Assembly: GCA_905221605.1 (NCBI GenBank)
Contig: CAJNDS010002745.1
Location: 1,487,203 to 1,502,202 of the forward strand
Direction of reading: 5' to 3'
Length of the DNA stretch: 15,000 nucleotides
DNA from: Symbiodinium natans
Taxonomy: Eukaryota; Sar; Dinophyceae; Suessiales; Symbiodiniaceae
A program made the translations under genes and the position numbers. The notes below the pieces were generated by a model that did no database searches, was not told where the DNA came from, and worked only from the letters and a program-made list of their open reading frames with translations. Each line of letters starts with the position of its first letter. Within the stretch, counting starts at the first letter, position 1. This document shows, one piece after another, positions 7,117 through 14,655 of the stretch.

Positions 7117-7490
7117 CCCCCTCCAGACCCTCCATGGAGGGCCTGGAGGGACTGCCCCCGCAACTGCTGTACGCCACCCCCCCCAACCCACTCCCCCCTC
7201 CAGGCCCTCCATGGAGAGCCTGGAGGGATTGCCCCCCGCAACCGCTGTACGGCACCCCCCCAACCCACTCCCCCTCCAGGGCCTCCATCAAGGCCTGGAA
7301 GGCCAGGCTTGGAGCGCCGAAGGCCTGGAAGGCCAGGCTTGGAGCGCCGACCCCCCCACGTCAACGCCGCTACGCCGGAGGGTCTGCTGTGCATGGCGCT
7401 CTACGCTGGGGGGGTCGCCCCTCCAGGCCCTCCATGGAGAGCCTGGAGGGCCGACCCCCCCCATTGGGGGGGGTCGCCCCTCCAAGCGGC
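7117..7490. repeat. GC-rich minisatellite with nested palindromes
   Basis: Near-palindromes of about 30 bp with the core CCTCCATGG and arms CTCCAGG/CCTGGAG lie at about 7119-7150, 7197-7227 and 7419-7450. The first two are 77-78 bp apart within a repeated unit (CGCAAC(C/T)GCTGTACG, then CCAACCCACTCCCCC). Between them, a 30-bp unit AAGGCCTGGAAGGCCAGGCT is tandemly doubled at 7290-7349. Confidence 0.9.
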
Positions 7491-7552
7491 ATCGATATTT
7501 TCGTTTCAAGATACAAGCCCTTTTTCCACCTAAAACCCTTCCGCAAAGCCCC

Positions 7553-7625
7553 GTAACACCCTAAACCCTACATGCCCTAACCCTAAACCATAAAACCCTA
7601 CACCCTAAACCCTAACCCCTTGAAC
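7553..7625 (+). repeat. CCCTAAA-type array in the spacer
   Basis: Degenerate CCCTAAA, CCCTACA and CCCTAAC units. Confidence 0.8.
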
Positions 7626-7889
7626 CCTTATAGCCCCAAAGGCCCCAAGCCGAATTTAACGGGAATTCCTCAGCAAGCCCAAGCTTTCATGAGTGAAACA
7701 TACGATTTTGTTACACGTGAGCATCAGCCAAACCTGACACTCAAGTATCATGAAGGGAAATATGATGCATGTTTTAGAGGTTATAGGGAGTAGGGTTTAG
7801 GGTTAGAGTTTAGGGTTCAGGCCCCACAGCCGAACTCAGGTCCCTGCAAGTGAATGTTTTCGAGCCCGGCACCTTAGTGGTACCTGCTA

Positions 7890-8003
7890 GTGCGGGTTTA
7901 GGGTTTAGGGTTTATTTAGGGTTTAGGGTCTATAGGGTTTAGGGTTTAGGGTTTAGGGTTTAGGCGCATAGGGATTAGGGTTTAGGGTTTAGGTTTAGGG
8001 TTC
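7890..8003 (+). repeat. TTTAGGG array, right arm
   Basis: About twelve TTTAGGG-type units with small interruptions, mirror of 6755-6838. Confidence 0.9.
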
Positions 8004-8284
8004 GCCAGCGCAGCTGGCACCCTAGTCAATGCACCAGGTAACTCCCCCCAGGAAGCAGCCCATTCCTCAAAGATATTTTTAAAACCCGATGTGATTCTGC
8101 TGGCCCACCCCAGCCCCAGATTTTCTAAACCCGATTTAAACTTGCTGGGGTTGCTGGGTTTCCAAACTCGATATGGAGGCTTTTGTTTTCGGAACGCAGT
8201 TGAAACGGCTGATGTTAAACAGATTTGTTGATAGAACGCTTGCTTGAACCAATTCTGTTTCGGAGGCTTTTTTTCGGAACGGCT

Positions 8285-8822
8285 TTCCCAGGATCCAGAA
8301 GTTTAAGGGCGCAGAGCTCTGGGCTGCTTAACTGTTTGCTTTTGGAGGGCTGGCGGGGGGGATGGTTGAAGTCTAAGGGTGCAGAGATCTGGGTTGCTTA
8401 ACTGTTTGCTTCTGCTTCTGGAGGGCTGCGGGGGGGGGGGGGGGGGGGGGGTTGAAGTTTAAGGGCGCCGAGGTCTGGGTTGCTTAACTGTTTGCTTCTG
8501 GAGGGCTGGGTGGGGGGGGGGGTTGAAGTTTAAGGGTGCAGAGATCTGGGTTGCTTAACGGGTTGCTTAACTGGTTGCTTCGGCTTCTGGGGTCCGGGGA
8601 AAGGGTTGAAGCTTAAGGGTGCGGAGATCTGGGTTGTTTACTGTAACTGTTTGCTTCTGGAGGGCTGGGGGTTGAAGTTTAAGGGTGCAGAGATCTGGGT
8701 TGCTTAACGGGTTGCTTAACTGGTTGCTTCGGTTTCTGGGGTCCGGGGGTGGGGGGGGGTTGAAGCTTAAGGGTGCGGAGATCTGGGTTGCTTAACTGTT
8801 TGCTTCTGGAGGGTTGTGTGGC
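8285..8822 (-). repeat. Poly-G/C minisatellite, right arm
   Basis: Mirror copy of 5945-6470 (GGTTGCTTAACTGTTTGCTT, G-runs, TTGAAGTTTAAGGG). Contains G22 at 8430-8451. G-run lengths differ from the left arm. Confidence 0.9.
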
Positions 8823-9440
8823 CTGTTGTAAACCCTTCTAAACTGTTCGAAACCCTTCAAAACACTCTAAGGCCCGTCGAAGCCCTCCTAAACCCTTATA
8901 ATAGCCCTTATATGCCCGTAACAACGCTTCTAAACCCTGCTGAACTCTTTGAAATCTTTCTGGAACCCTTCTACACCCTGGTAAGCCATTAAAGACGCCA
9001 TTTCTAAAACCTAGAAACCCTTCTAATTCTTTCAAAACATGATATTCACCTTCTGAACTCTTCTAAACCCTTCTAAGCCCTTCTAAACCTTCGAAACTCC
9101 CTTCTAAATCGTTTTAAAACCCTTGAAAAATCCAAACGAAAACCCTTCTAAACCCTTCAAAACACCTCTTAAAAAACTCTGCTAAACCTTCTAAACCTTC
9201 GAAACCCTTCGCAGCCCTTCTCAAAAGTTCTAAATTCTTCTAAACCCTTCTAAACCCTTTTTAAGCCCTTATAATCCCTTCCAAAACTCTGTTGTCTTCG
9301 AAATCCTTCCAAGCCCTTCTGAACCCTTCCAAACCTACGCAACCCTGGTAAACCCTTAAGAACACTTGCAAAACTTTCGAAAGCCCTTCTAAACGCTTCG
9401 AAACCCCTCAACACCCTTCGAAACCCTTCCAAACAATCTA
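8823..9440 (-). repeat. Degenerate TTTAGAAGGG array, right arm
   Basis: Mirror copy of 5335-5945. 8838-9035 on the minus strand gives the same 65-residue reading as 5738-5935 on the plus strand. At 9250-9522 there is a four-codon insertion relative to 5263-5523. Confidence 0.9.
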
Positions 9441-9807
9441 GTGCTAAAACATAGGTGTTCACGCTAATGCTTTTTGAGGCTTTTCGGCAAGGATGTTCAA
9501 GTAAATTGAATGCATGGAACAACGAGTTTGAGCAAACCGACGACTTTTGACGAACTTTAGTTGAAACAAGAATTTTCGTTAGTACCTTTGGAGGTTTCTC
9601 GCCAAGAGGTTTAAGTCAATTGAAAATCTGGACCGAAGAGTTTTTAGATCAAGCGGAGCCTTCTTATAAATATAGTGGGACCTCTTCACTTACGTTTCCT
9701 CAGTTCTTTCAGCATGCTTTAGTCTTCATGTCCTCAGAGAAGCAACTACGAAATCTTTCGTTTAACCAAAATTCTGCGCTGGCGCATCAGGGCGAAACCC
9801 CGAAAAT

Positions 9808-9868
9808 TTAGGTTTAGGGTTTAGGGTTTAGGGTTTAGGGTTTAGGGTTTAGGGTTTAGGGTTTAGGG
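9808..9868 (+). repeat. TTTAGGG array, expanded in the right arm
   Basis: About eight uninterrupted TTTAGGG units, longer and cleaner than the matching left-arm array at 4929-4968. Confidence 0.95.
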
Positions 9869-10314
9869 ACCTGGCGTTTCAAATCAATGCTCTGGAGCCC
9901 TGCAGCCTAAGCTGCTGGGCCCGTCGCATGAGACCATACCAAGCTCTGCAACCAAAAACAAACGATGCTGCTGGAACAAGAATGCCTGCGGATACTGCTG
10001 GAGCACACATGCATGCAAGCAGAAATATCATCGGCAGGCACTGCAGCTTTACTTGTCTACCATGACATTTTTCGCAACCTCGGTACCAGGCTTAGTTATT
10101 GTTAAACCATGGTATGTTCCGTTTTTAAGTATTTAGTTAAGAACACGATTTTCTGGAAACAAAATCTAAATCAACAAATAGTGCCAAAATCTAAATCAAA
10201 AACCTGTCCACCCTAAACGCCCAACTCTGATATTTATCAGTTTTTTCAAACCAAAACATCTAAATCAATAAACATTCAAAAATATCTAAATCAATCCGTC
10301 TATCGTCTATCTGT

Positions 10315-10372
10315 CCACCCCCACCACCACCACCGGAGCCACCACCACCACCACCGCCGCCACCACCACCCC
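10315..10372. repeat. (CCA)n-type microsatellite
   Basis: CCACCACC runs with CCG interruptions, just after the recombinase stop codon in minus-strand sense. Confidence 0.9.
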
Positions 10373-10394
10373 CCGAGCAACCGGAGCAACCACT

Positions 10395-12274
10395 CTACAC
10401 CAGCAAGTCTTGAACGTCTAGCGCAGATACGCCGCAGCCCCCTCGGCGATGTAATCGTCGCAGGCGCTTCTTGCCAACAACCGTGACAAAGAAAGGGTGA
10501 TCTTCAATGGAATCTTCAGAATCGCTCTGCGCTTCAACCTGTTGCACGTCTGCACGAGGGCAGACAGCAGGTGGCTCAGGAACACGCAAACACCAGCGCT
10601 CTGGCAAACAAAGCTGGTCACACTGCTCGGACAACAGCTCAGCAGCAATTCCTTGTTCTTGAAGAAAACATTTAAGCTCATCCAAGCCGGCATTACGCAA
10701 CTCCCACTTGTCAACGTGGCCACAGAAATAGGACACCAAGCGGTCTTGAAGGTTTGTTACAACGTGCTGGGCTGTACGCACGTATTCGTTGTTGGAGGAA
10801 GCGACATGCCAGCGTCCGACATAGTCACGCTCGGGCTGTAGCACGCCAATGGCAGCCAGATGGCTTGTAAGCCAGTTCCGCTCCGAATGTTCCTTCCAGA
10901 AACGCAGCGCCGCTGAACAGCAAAACAGAGGCCTGTCGGAAGCAACCCAGCGGCCGCCCTGCAAAACTGGAAGGCGCAGCACGCTAAAGAGGGACTTGCT
11001 CAGCGCTACAGTGTCAGCATAGTCGGCCATGATGCGGCGTGCACCTGACAAATCCTGCTTAGGCAGAGGAAGGAAAAAATCACGTTGGAAATTCATGCCA
11101 GAAAGTCCCCAAACTTCCCAACCGAGCTCTAACCAATCGGAAACAAAAAGAGCCGCAGAGCGGCTTACAAAGAAGGGTAAGTGCCGAACGCGCTTGCCCG
11201 GGCCAGTACACTTGGTTCGTTCAAGAACTCCGCTAAGGCCTAGAGACGTCATCCGCAGCGAGGCAGGGTTCAAGCCTGAGAGATCGTTGCTGCGGCAGGC
11301 AGCCCAAACTTTTAGGAGCTTGTAGAACGCCAAGCCCCGAGCAAAGACGGGAGCACTGCGGTCAGCGATAAGAAGTTCCAAGGAGCCAATCAACATGCAA
11401 GGCAGTAGCGGTGCCGGTGCCTTACGGGTAGGAGGAGCCCCGTCCTGAAGATCATGCGTCGCTTGATTCACGACATTCTTCAGCGCTTGGTTGTCAGCAA
11501 GACGTGCTCCACAACCAACACCTCCTGCTTTCTCCATGAAGGCAACTGTCGCCAGGATCGCTTCCGGGACAGTGTGTCCGCACGGCTCCCCCACTCGTTC
11601 CAGCACGTAGTCGAGCACAATCCCAACATGCTGCGGCCACGGTGAGCCACAAACACTCAAGGAATACGATCTGACTTTTCGCCACTCACGAACACGCTTC
11701 TTGATGGTAGATGCACGAGGGCAGCCCACAGCAGCCAGGATGACGACATCCGGGGAAGAGGATAGGAGGGCCTGCTCCACAACGGGCAAATTTGCCTCTT
11801 TAATAAGCTGCGCTAGTTCTCCACGCCAGCGAAGGAGATCCTGACGCTCACGAACAGCACGGGACTCGCCATCTGCAAAGCTCCGCAAACTGCCACGCCG
11901 AGAGGATGCAGCCGGGCGCTGGAGAGCTCCGGATCTCTCACGAAGCCACGACAGGGTGTTGGACCCGTCTGAACAGGTTTCACAGACAAACGAGCCACAC
12001 ACAAGCGTTGCCAAGCAGGGTCCACCAGAACCCGCCGCTTGATTCGCCCAGCAGAATTCAATTGGGCTTGCGTCTGGAGAGCCCCGAAGACTGAGATAGC
12101 AAGCTTCAGCGTGTCGACATCATCGCAGTTGCAGTACGCAGACAACAAGGAAGTCATTTCACTCTTCGTGTCGACCAGATAAGCAATGACCTCATCGCCT
12201 GGATAGCCTACATTCTTCCAAAAAATCCTGCGGAAATCGATTGGTAGCTGCTCCCACAACTCCGTGATGGACAT
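10395..12274 (-). CDS. Tyrosine recombinase (integrase-like), one frame change
   Basis: Tyrosine recombinases cut and join DNA through a tyrosine-DNA intermediate. The main frame (12014 to 10395, numbered from 12014) has the full catalytic set: Arg241 in WAACRSNDLSG, Lys268 in LERTKCTG, His376 and Arg379 in HSERNW, Trp402 in VGRWHV and Tyr411 in NNEYVRT. An upstream domain (about 90-200, KKRVREWRKVRSYSLS to EKAGGVG) fits a core-binding region. The tail has an acidic stretch (QSDSEDSIED), then a basic KKRLRRLHRRGGCGVS. The codon at 12014 is TTG, not a start. The N-terminus lies in another frame, from ATG 12274 (MSITELWEQLPIDFRRIFWK) to about 12000; both frames are open over 11813-12014, so the exact switch point is unclear. 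A farther in-frame ATG is at 12388. The dinoSL relic upstream means the copy came from processed mRNA, so the switch is more likely a lesion or programmed shift than an intron. Such enzymes occur in Crypton- and DIRS-type elements. Confidence 0.8.
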
Positions 12275-12413
12275 AGATCCGCAGCGGAATGCACACCAAC
12301 GAGAAAGCAAAGCAGAACAAAACAACTGCAGGGACCCTGCAAGAACCGCGGTAACCCGCTTTCCGGCGAGCAATGACACTCGCGCCACACACTAGCATGA
12401 ACTGCTATAAACG
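12275..12413 (-). promoter_or_regulatory. 5' UTR-like leader of the recombinase copy
   Basis: 139 nt between the spliced-leader relic and the ATG at 12274, free of telomere-type repeats. An upstream in-frame ATG at 12388 would add 38 residues (MARVSLLAGKRVTAV...), less typical of coding sequence than the part after 12274. Confidence 0.45.
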
Positions 12414-12435
12414 CTTGAGCCAAAATGGCTACGGA
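12414..12435 (-). other. Dinoflagellate spliced-leader (dinoSL) relic
   Basis: On the minus strand the 22 nt read T, then CCGTAGCCATTTTGG, then CTCAAG: a full match to the dinoSL consensus (first base D). An SL RNA gene would have a GT donor straight after AAG; here CGTTTATAGC follows, so this is a leader retained from a trans-spliced mRNA. It sits 139 nt before ATG 12274 and in the same sense. Telomere-type DNA begins about 20 bp beyond it (12455), so it probably marks the 5' boundary of the inserted copy. Confidence 0.93.
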
Positions 12436-12454
12436 CTTGGGCTGCCTAACTCGA

Positions 12455-12476
12455 AGCCCTAAACCCTAAACCCTAA
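12455..12476 (+). repeat. Three CCCTAAA units
   Basis: Short interstitial array just outside the spliced-leader boundary. Confidence 0.85.
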
Positions 12477-12535
12477 AGCAAAAATTCTTACAAGCTGCTG
12501 AGCTGCTGATGAAGGGCTGAGGATGCAACAAAAAC

Positions 12536-12589
12536 CTTCTTCGAAAATTCTGGGGGCCCGCCCAGTAGCCGCTCTGCCCTTGCACACTT
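12536..12589 (-). CDS. Weak exon candidate of 54 nt
   Basis: Minus strand: acceptor-like GAGCTAG, then KCARAERLLGGPPEFSKK, then donor-like GTTTTTG. It is in phase at both ends. Other frames are also open in this island, so support is modest. Confidence 0.3.
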
Positions 12590-12623
12590 CTAGCTCTTTC
12601 CTTCACACTTCAGGGCTGTTTGT

Positions 12624-12641
12624 GGGGGGGGGGGGGGGGGG
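12624..12641. repeat. G18 homopolymer
   Basis: Eighteen G, placed next to the octamer array. Confidence 0.9.
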
Positions 12642-12666
12642 AGGGGTGAGGGTTGAAGGTTTAGGG

Positions 12667-12778
12667 TCTTAGGGTCTTAGGGTCTTAGGGTCTTAGGGTC
12701 TTAGGGTCTTAGGGTCTTAGGGTCTTAGGGTCTTAGGGTCTTACGGTCTTAGGGTCTTAGGGTCTTAGGGTCTTAGGG
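12667..12778 (+). repeat. (TCTTAGGG)14 octamer array
   Basis: Fourteen tandem copies of an 8-bp unit with a single variant copy (TCTTACGG). It differs from the heptamer TTTAGGG found elsewhere in the window and is flanked by TTTAGGG/GTTTAGGG-like units (12640-12666, 12779-12808). Confidence 0.97.
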
Positions 12779-12826
12779 TGTAGGGTATAGGGTGTAGGGT
12801 TTAGGGCTGAGCTTTCTGCCTGAAGA

Positions 12827-12870
12827 CAGGCAAGGACAATGCTCTCCTCCAGGTGACTGTCCTGGAGAAG
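12827..12870. CDS. Small coding-like island, strand uncertain
   Basis: Plus strand: GAAGACAG then KDNALLQVTVLEKKR and a stop, like a last exon. Minus strand: GCTTTAG then LLLQDSHLEESIVLACLQ followed by GCAGAA, which would need the GC donor type known in dinoflagellates. Both are plausible and I cannot choose. Confidence 0.25.
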
Positions 12871-12883
12871 AAGCGCTAAAGCA

Positions 12884-12962
12884 AACCCTAAACCCTAAAC
12901 CCTAAACCCTAAACCCTAAACCCCAAAACCCTAAAACCCTAAACCCCAAACCCAAACCCTCC
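12884..12962 (+). repeat. CCCTAAA interstitial array
   Basis: About ten CCCTAAA/CCCCAAA units. Confidence 0.95.
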
Positions 12963-13270
12963 ACCCTAACAGGCCGCACGCCACTTTGTGCCCCTAAACG
13001 CTCACGATCCCTGCCTGCGCCCGCCCTGCAACCTTAAAAGCTCTTAACCGAAACACCTCAACCTGGAATGTTCCTTTAGGAAGAGGATGGGGGGCCCCGA
13101 ATATCCCCAAAAGACTTCATCGGGGGGGGGGGGGGGGGGGGGGGGGGCGGGGGGCGGGGGCAAACAGGGTTTTCTGTAAGGTTTGGTGTTTGGAACTTCA
13201 CCCCAGCCACTGGTTGACAGTTGAGAGGCTCAGGGTTTAGGGCCTTGAACCCCAAACTGATGCAATAGAA
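12963..13270. other. Non-repeat stretch with a G26 tract
   Basis: Mostly unassigned. G26 lies at 13122-13147 followed by more G-rich sequence to about 13160. Just before it, the plus strand reads EEDGGPRISPKDFIG after an acceptor-like CCTTTAG (13073-13079), a weak exon candidate cut by the G-run. Confidence 0.4.
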
Positions 13271-13349
13271 GCTGACCCTAAACCCTAAACCTCAAACCCT
13301 AAACCCGAAACTCTAAATCCAAAACCCTTTCAAAGCAACCCTGGACCAC

Positions 13350-13414
13350 CCGAGGTAACGACAAGACGAAGTTCTAGCGGGGCGAAGGCCATGAAATAAT
13401 AAACAATCGGGCAT
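13350..13414 (-). CDS. Putative exon encoding a hydrophobic segment
   Basis: After an acceptor-like CCTACAG the minus strand reads CPIVYYFMAFAPLELRLVVT and a final Ser before a donor-like GTGGTCC (13349). The first half looks like a membrane helix. The family is not recognised. Sense agrees with the other minus-strand exon candidates. Confidence 0.4.
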
Positions 13415-13637
13415 CTGTAGGGTTCAGGGTTTAGTTCTTGGCAGGGTGTAGTGCAGGGCTCCATGTTCTTAGCAGGGTTGAGGGCTTAGAGGTTAGGACC
13501 TCTCTAAAACCCTAAACCCTAAACCCTAAGCCCTAAACGGTCAGGGTTTAGAAATTGGCAGGGTGCAGGCCTTAGTTGGCCAGTAACCTAGGGGGACTAA
13601 AGGTTAACCTTTGGGATTCTAAGGGGGTTATATTACT

Positions 13638-13925
13638 CTAAGAAAGGTTAAAGGTTACCTGCTCTACTCTACTACTACGGAGCCCGGGTGTAGGGCTTAG
13701 AGGTGAGGCCCACCTTAGAGGAAGGACGTACCAATGAGTAGAGAACTGTTCGAGGGTTGGGGAGGAGGGAGCCCCGGGATCTCCAAACCAAACACGTTCA
13801 AACCACCAACCATAAACTACATGGTTCTTAGACGGGACTGCGGGAATGAGGTACCAGTAGACTGAACCCGCATGCCTAAACCTCCGCTCTCTAAACCCCT
13901 CGCCCTCCCGATCCTGCACCTCCAA
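13638..13925 (-). CDS. Unrecognised ORF or exon, rich in Trp and Tyr
   Basis: A 95-codon open frame outside the heptamer repeats, including AGSVYWYLIPAVPSKNHVVY and GWWFERVWFGDPG. An internal acceptor (TTTAG|GCATGC, 13876) and donor (CAT|GTAGTTT, 13820) would limit it to a 55-nt exon. Third positions are less GC-biased than in the better exons, so coding status is doubtful. Confidence 0.25.
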   Translation of the reverse strand: MEVQDREGEGFRERRFRHAGSVYWYLIPAVPSKNHVVYGWWFERVWFGDPGAPSSPTLEQFSTHWYVLPLRWASPLSPTPGLRSSRVEQVTFNLS

Positions 13926-13969
13926 ACCCGAAACCTAGAACTCCAACTGAAAACCTCAAACTCCAAGCT

Positions 13970-14055
13970 CTGCAACCCTAAACCCTAATTCAACCGTAAA
14001 CCCTGAACCCTACACCCTAAACCCTGAACCCTGAACCCTGAACCTAAACCCTAAG
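13970..14055 (+). repeat. CCCTAAA / CCCTGAA array
   Basis: Mixed CCCTAAA, CCCTGAA and CCCTACA units. Confidence 0.85.
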
Positions 14056-14064
14056 CCTCCAAAC

Positions 14065-14146
14065 CTCAAAGCCCTAGGCTCCGAAGCGTCGAATCCGAAA
14101 CATCCGACCGCCAATATCAACATGCAAGCCAAGAGAGATCCCAACC
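14065..14146 (-). CDS. Weak exon candidate with a hydrophobic segment
   Basis: Between CCCTAAA arrays the minus strand reads LGSLLACMLILAVGCFGFD and then ASEPR. The acceptor would be the TTTAG of a telomere-type unit (14147-14151) and the donor GAG|GTTTGG at 14064. The non-repeat composition supports an island with a function, but the boundaries are guesses. Confidence 0.3.
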
Positions 14147-14485
14147 CTAAACCCCAAACACCAAACCCTAAACCCCAAACCCGAAAACCCCCAAACCCCA
14201 AACCCTAAACCCCAAACCCTAAACCCAAACCCCAAACCCTAAACCCCAAACCCCACCCTAAACCCCAAACACCAAACCCCAAACCCTAAACCCTACCCTA
14301 AACCCTAAACCCCCTAAACCCTAATCCTAAACCCTAAACCCTAGACCCTAAACCCGAAACCCTAAACACCAAACCCTAAACCCCAAACCCTACCCTAAAC
14401 CCTAAACTCCCTAAACCCTAATCCTAAACCCTAAACCCTAAACCCTAGACCCGAAACCCGAAACCCCAAACCCTAAACCCTAAAC
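14138..14485 (+). repeat. Longest CCCTAAA-type array of the window
   Basis: About 350 bp of CCCTAAA, CCCCAAA, CCCGAAA and CACCAAA units. A longer block (CCCTACCCTAAACCCTAAAC, then CCTAATCCTAAACC) is repeated near 14290-14345 and 14390-14450, showing higher-order duplication. Confidence 0.95.
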
Positions 14486-14575
14486 CCATTTGAAAGGGGC
14501 CTTTGGCAACTCGAGCTCCGCATGCCACCGGCACCGGGCCGTGGCCGGGATCCAGTACTTCGGTAGGTCCAGCTC
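14486..14575 (-). CDS. Putative exon of 30 codons flanked by telomere-type repeats
   Basis: The minus strand reads ELDLPKYWIPATARCRWHAE and then LELPKAPFKW, 90 nt with phase zero at both ends. The acceptor is CCCTAAACCAAAG and the donor is the GT of GTTTAGGG, so repeats touch both splice sites. Codon use is strongly GC-biased. The plus strand is also open with a good donor-like TTCG|GTAGGT, but its peptide is less convincing. The product is not recognised. Confidence 0.5.
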
Positions 14576-14580
14576 CTTTG

Positions 14581-14655
14581 GTTTAGGGTTTAGGGTTTAG
14601 GGTTTAGGGTTTAGGGTTTAGGGTTTAGGGTTTAGGGTTTAGGGTTTAGGGTTTC
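14581..14655 (+). repeat. TTTAGGG array, near perfect
   Basis: About ten uninterrupted TTTAGGG units, oriented opposite to the array at 14138-14485. Confidence 0.97.

Larger units (their letters stand above)
6946..7784. other. Spacer (loop) of the large inverted repeat
   Basis: About 840 bp with no match between the two arms. It holds a GC-rich minisatellite (7117-7490), CCCTAAA-type units (7553-7625) and a unique stretch (7640-7784). The many overlapping ORFs at 6973-7564 on both strands come from the GC-rich repeat; I see no sign of a real gene. Confidence 0.7.
7785..10407 (-). repeat. Right arm of the very large inverted repeat
   Basis: Reverse complement of 4408-6945 with indels. It contains the mirror poly-C minisatellite, the mirror TTTAGAAGGG array and TTTAGGG units. 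Its outer end runs into the last codons of the tyrosine recombinase (stop at 10395-10397). Confidence 0.95.

Noticed and set aside
7117-7450. CRISPR-like array
   Set aside because: Irregular spacing, palindromic minisatellite units and no unique spacers; the host is eukaryotic.
6973-7564. Many overlapping ORFs on both strands in the spacer
   Set aside because: GC-rich minisatellite without stops in several frames; the peptides are Pro/Gly-rich repeats with no coding signature.
12012-12014. TTG as the start codon of the recombinase
   Set aside because: Not a plausible eukaryotic start here. The coding sequence continues upstream in another frame to an ATG at 12274.
12414-12435. SL RNA gene
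   Set aside because: No GT donor or intron-like sequence follows the leader; the recombinase leader follows instead.
14010-14201. 63-codon minus-strand ORF rich in Gly and Phe
   Set aside because: Mostly translation of TTTAGGG/TTTGGGG repeats; only the central non-repeat island was kept as a weak exon candidate.
14138-14655. True chromosome end
   Set aside because: Arrays are short, degenerate, in both orientations, and followed by non-repeat DNA on both sides, so they are interstitial.
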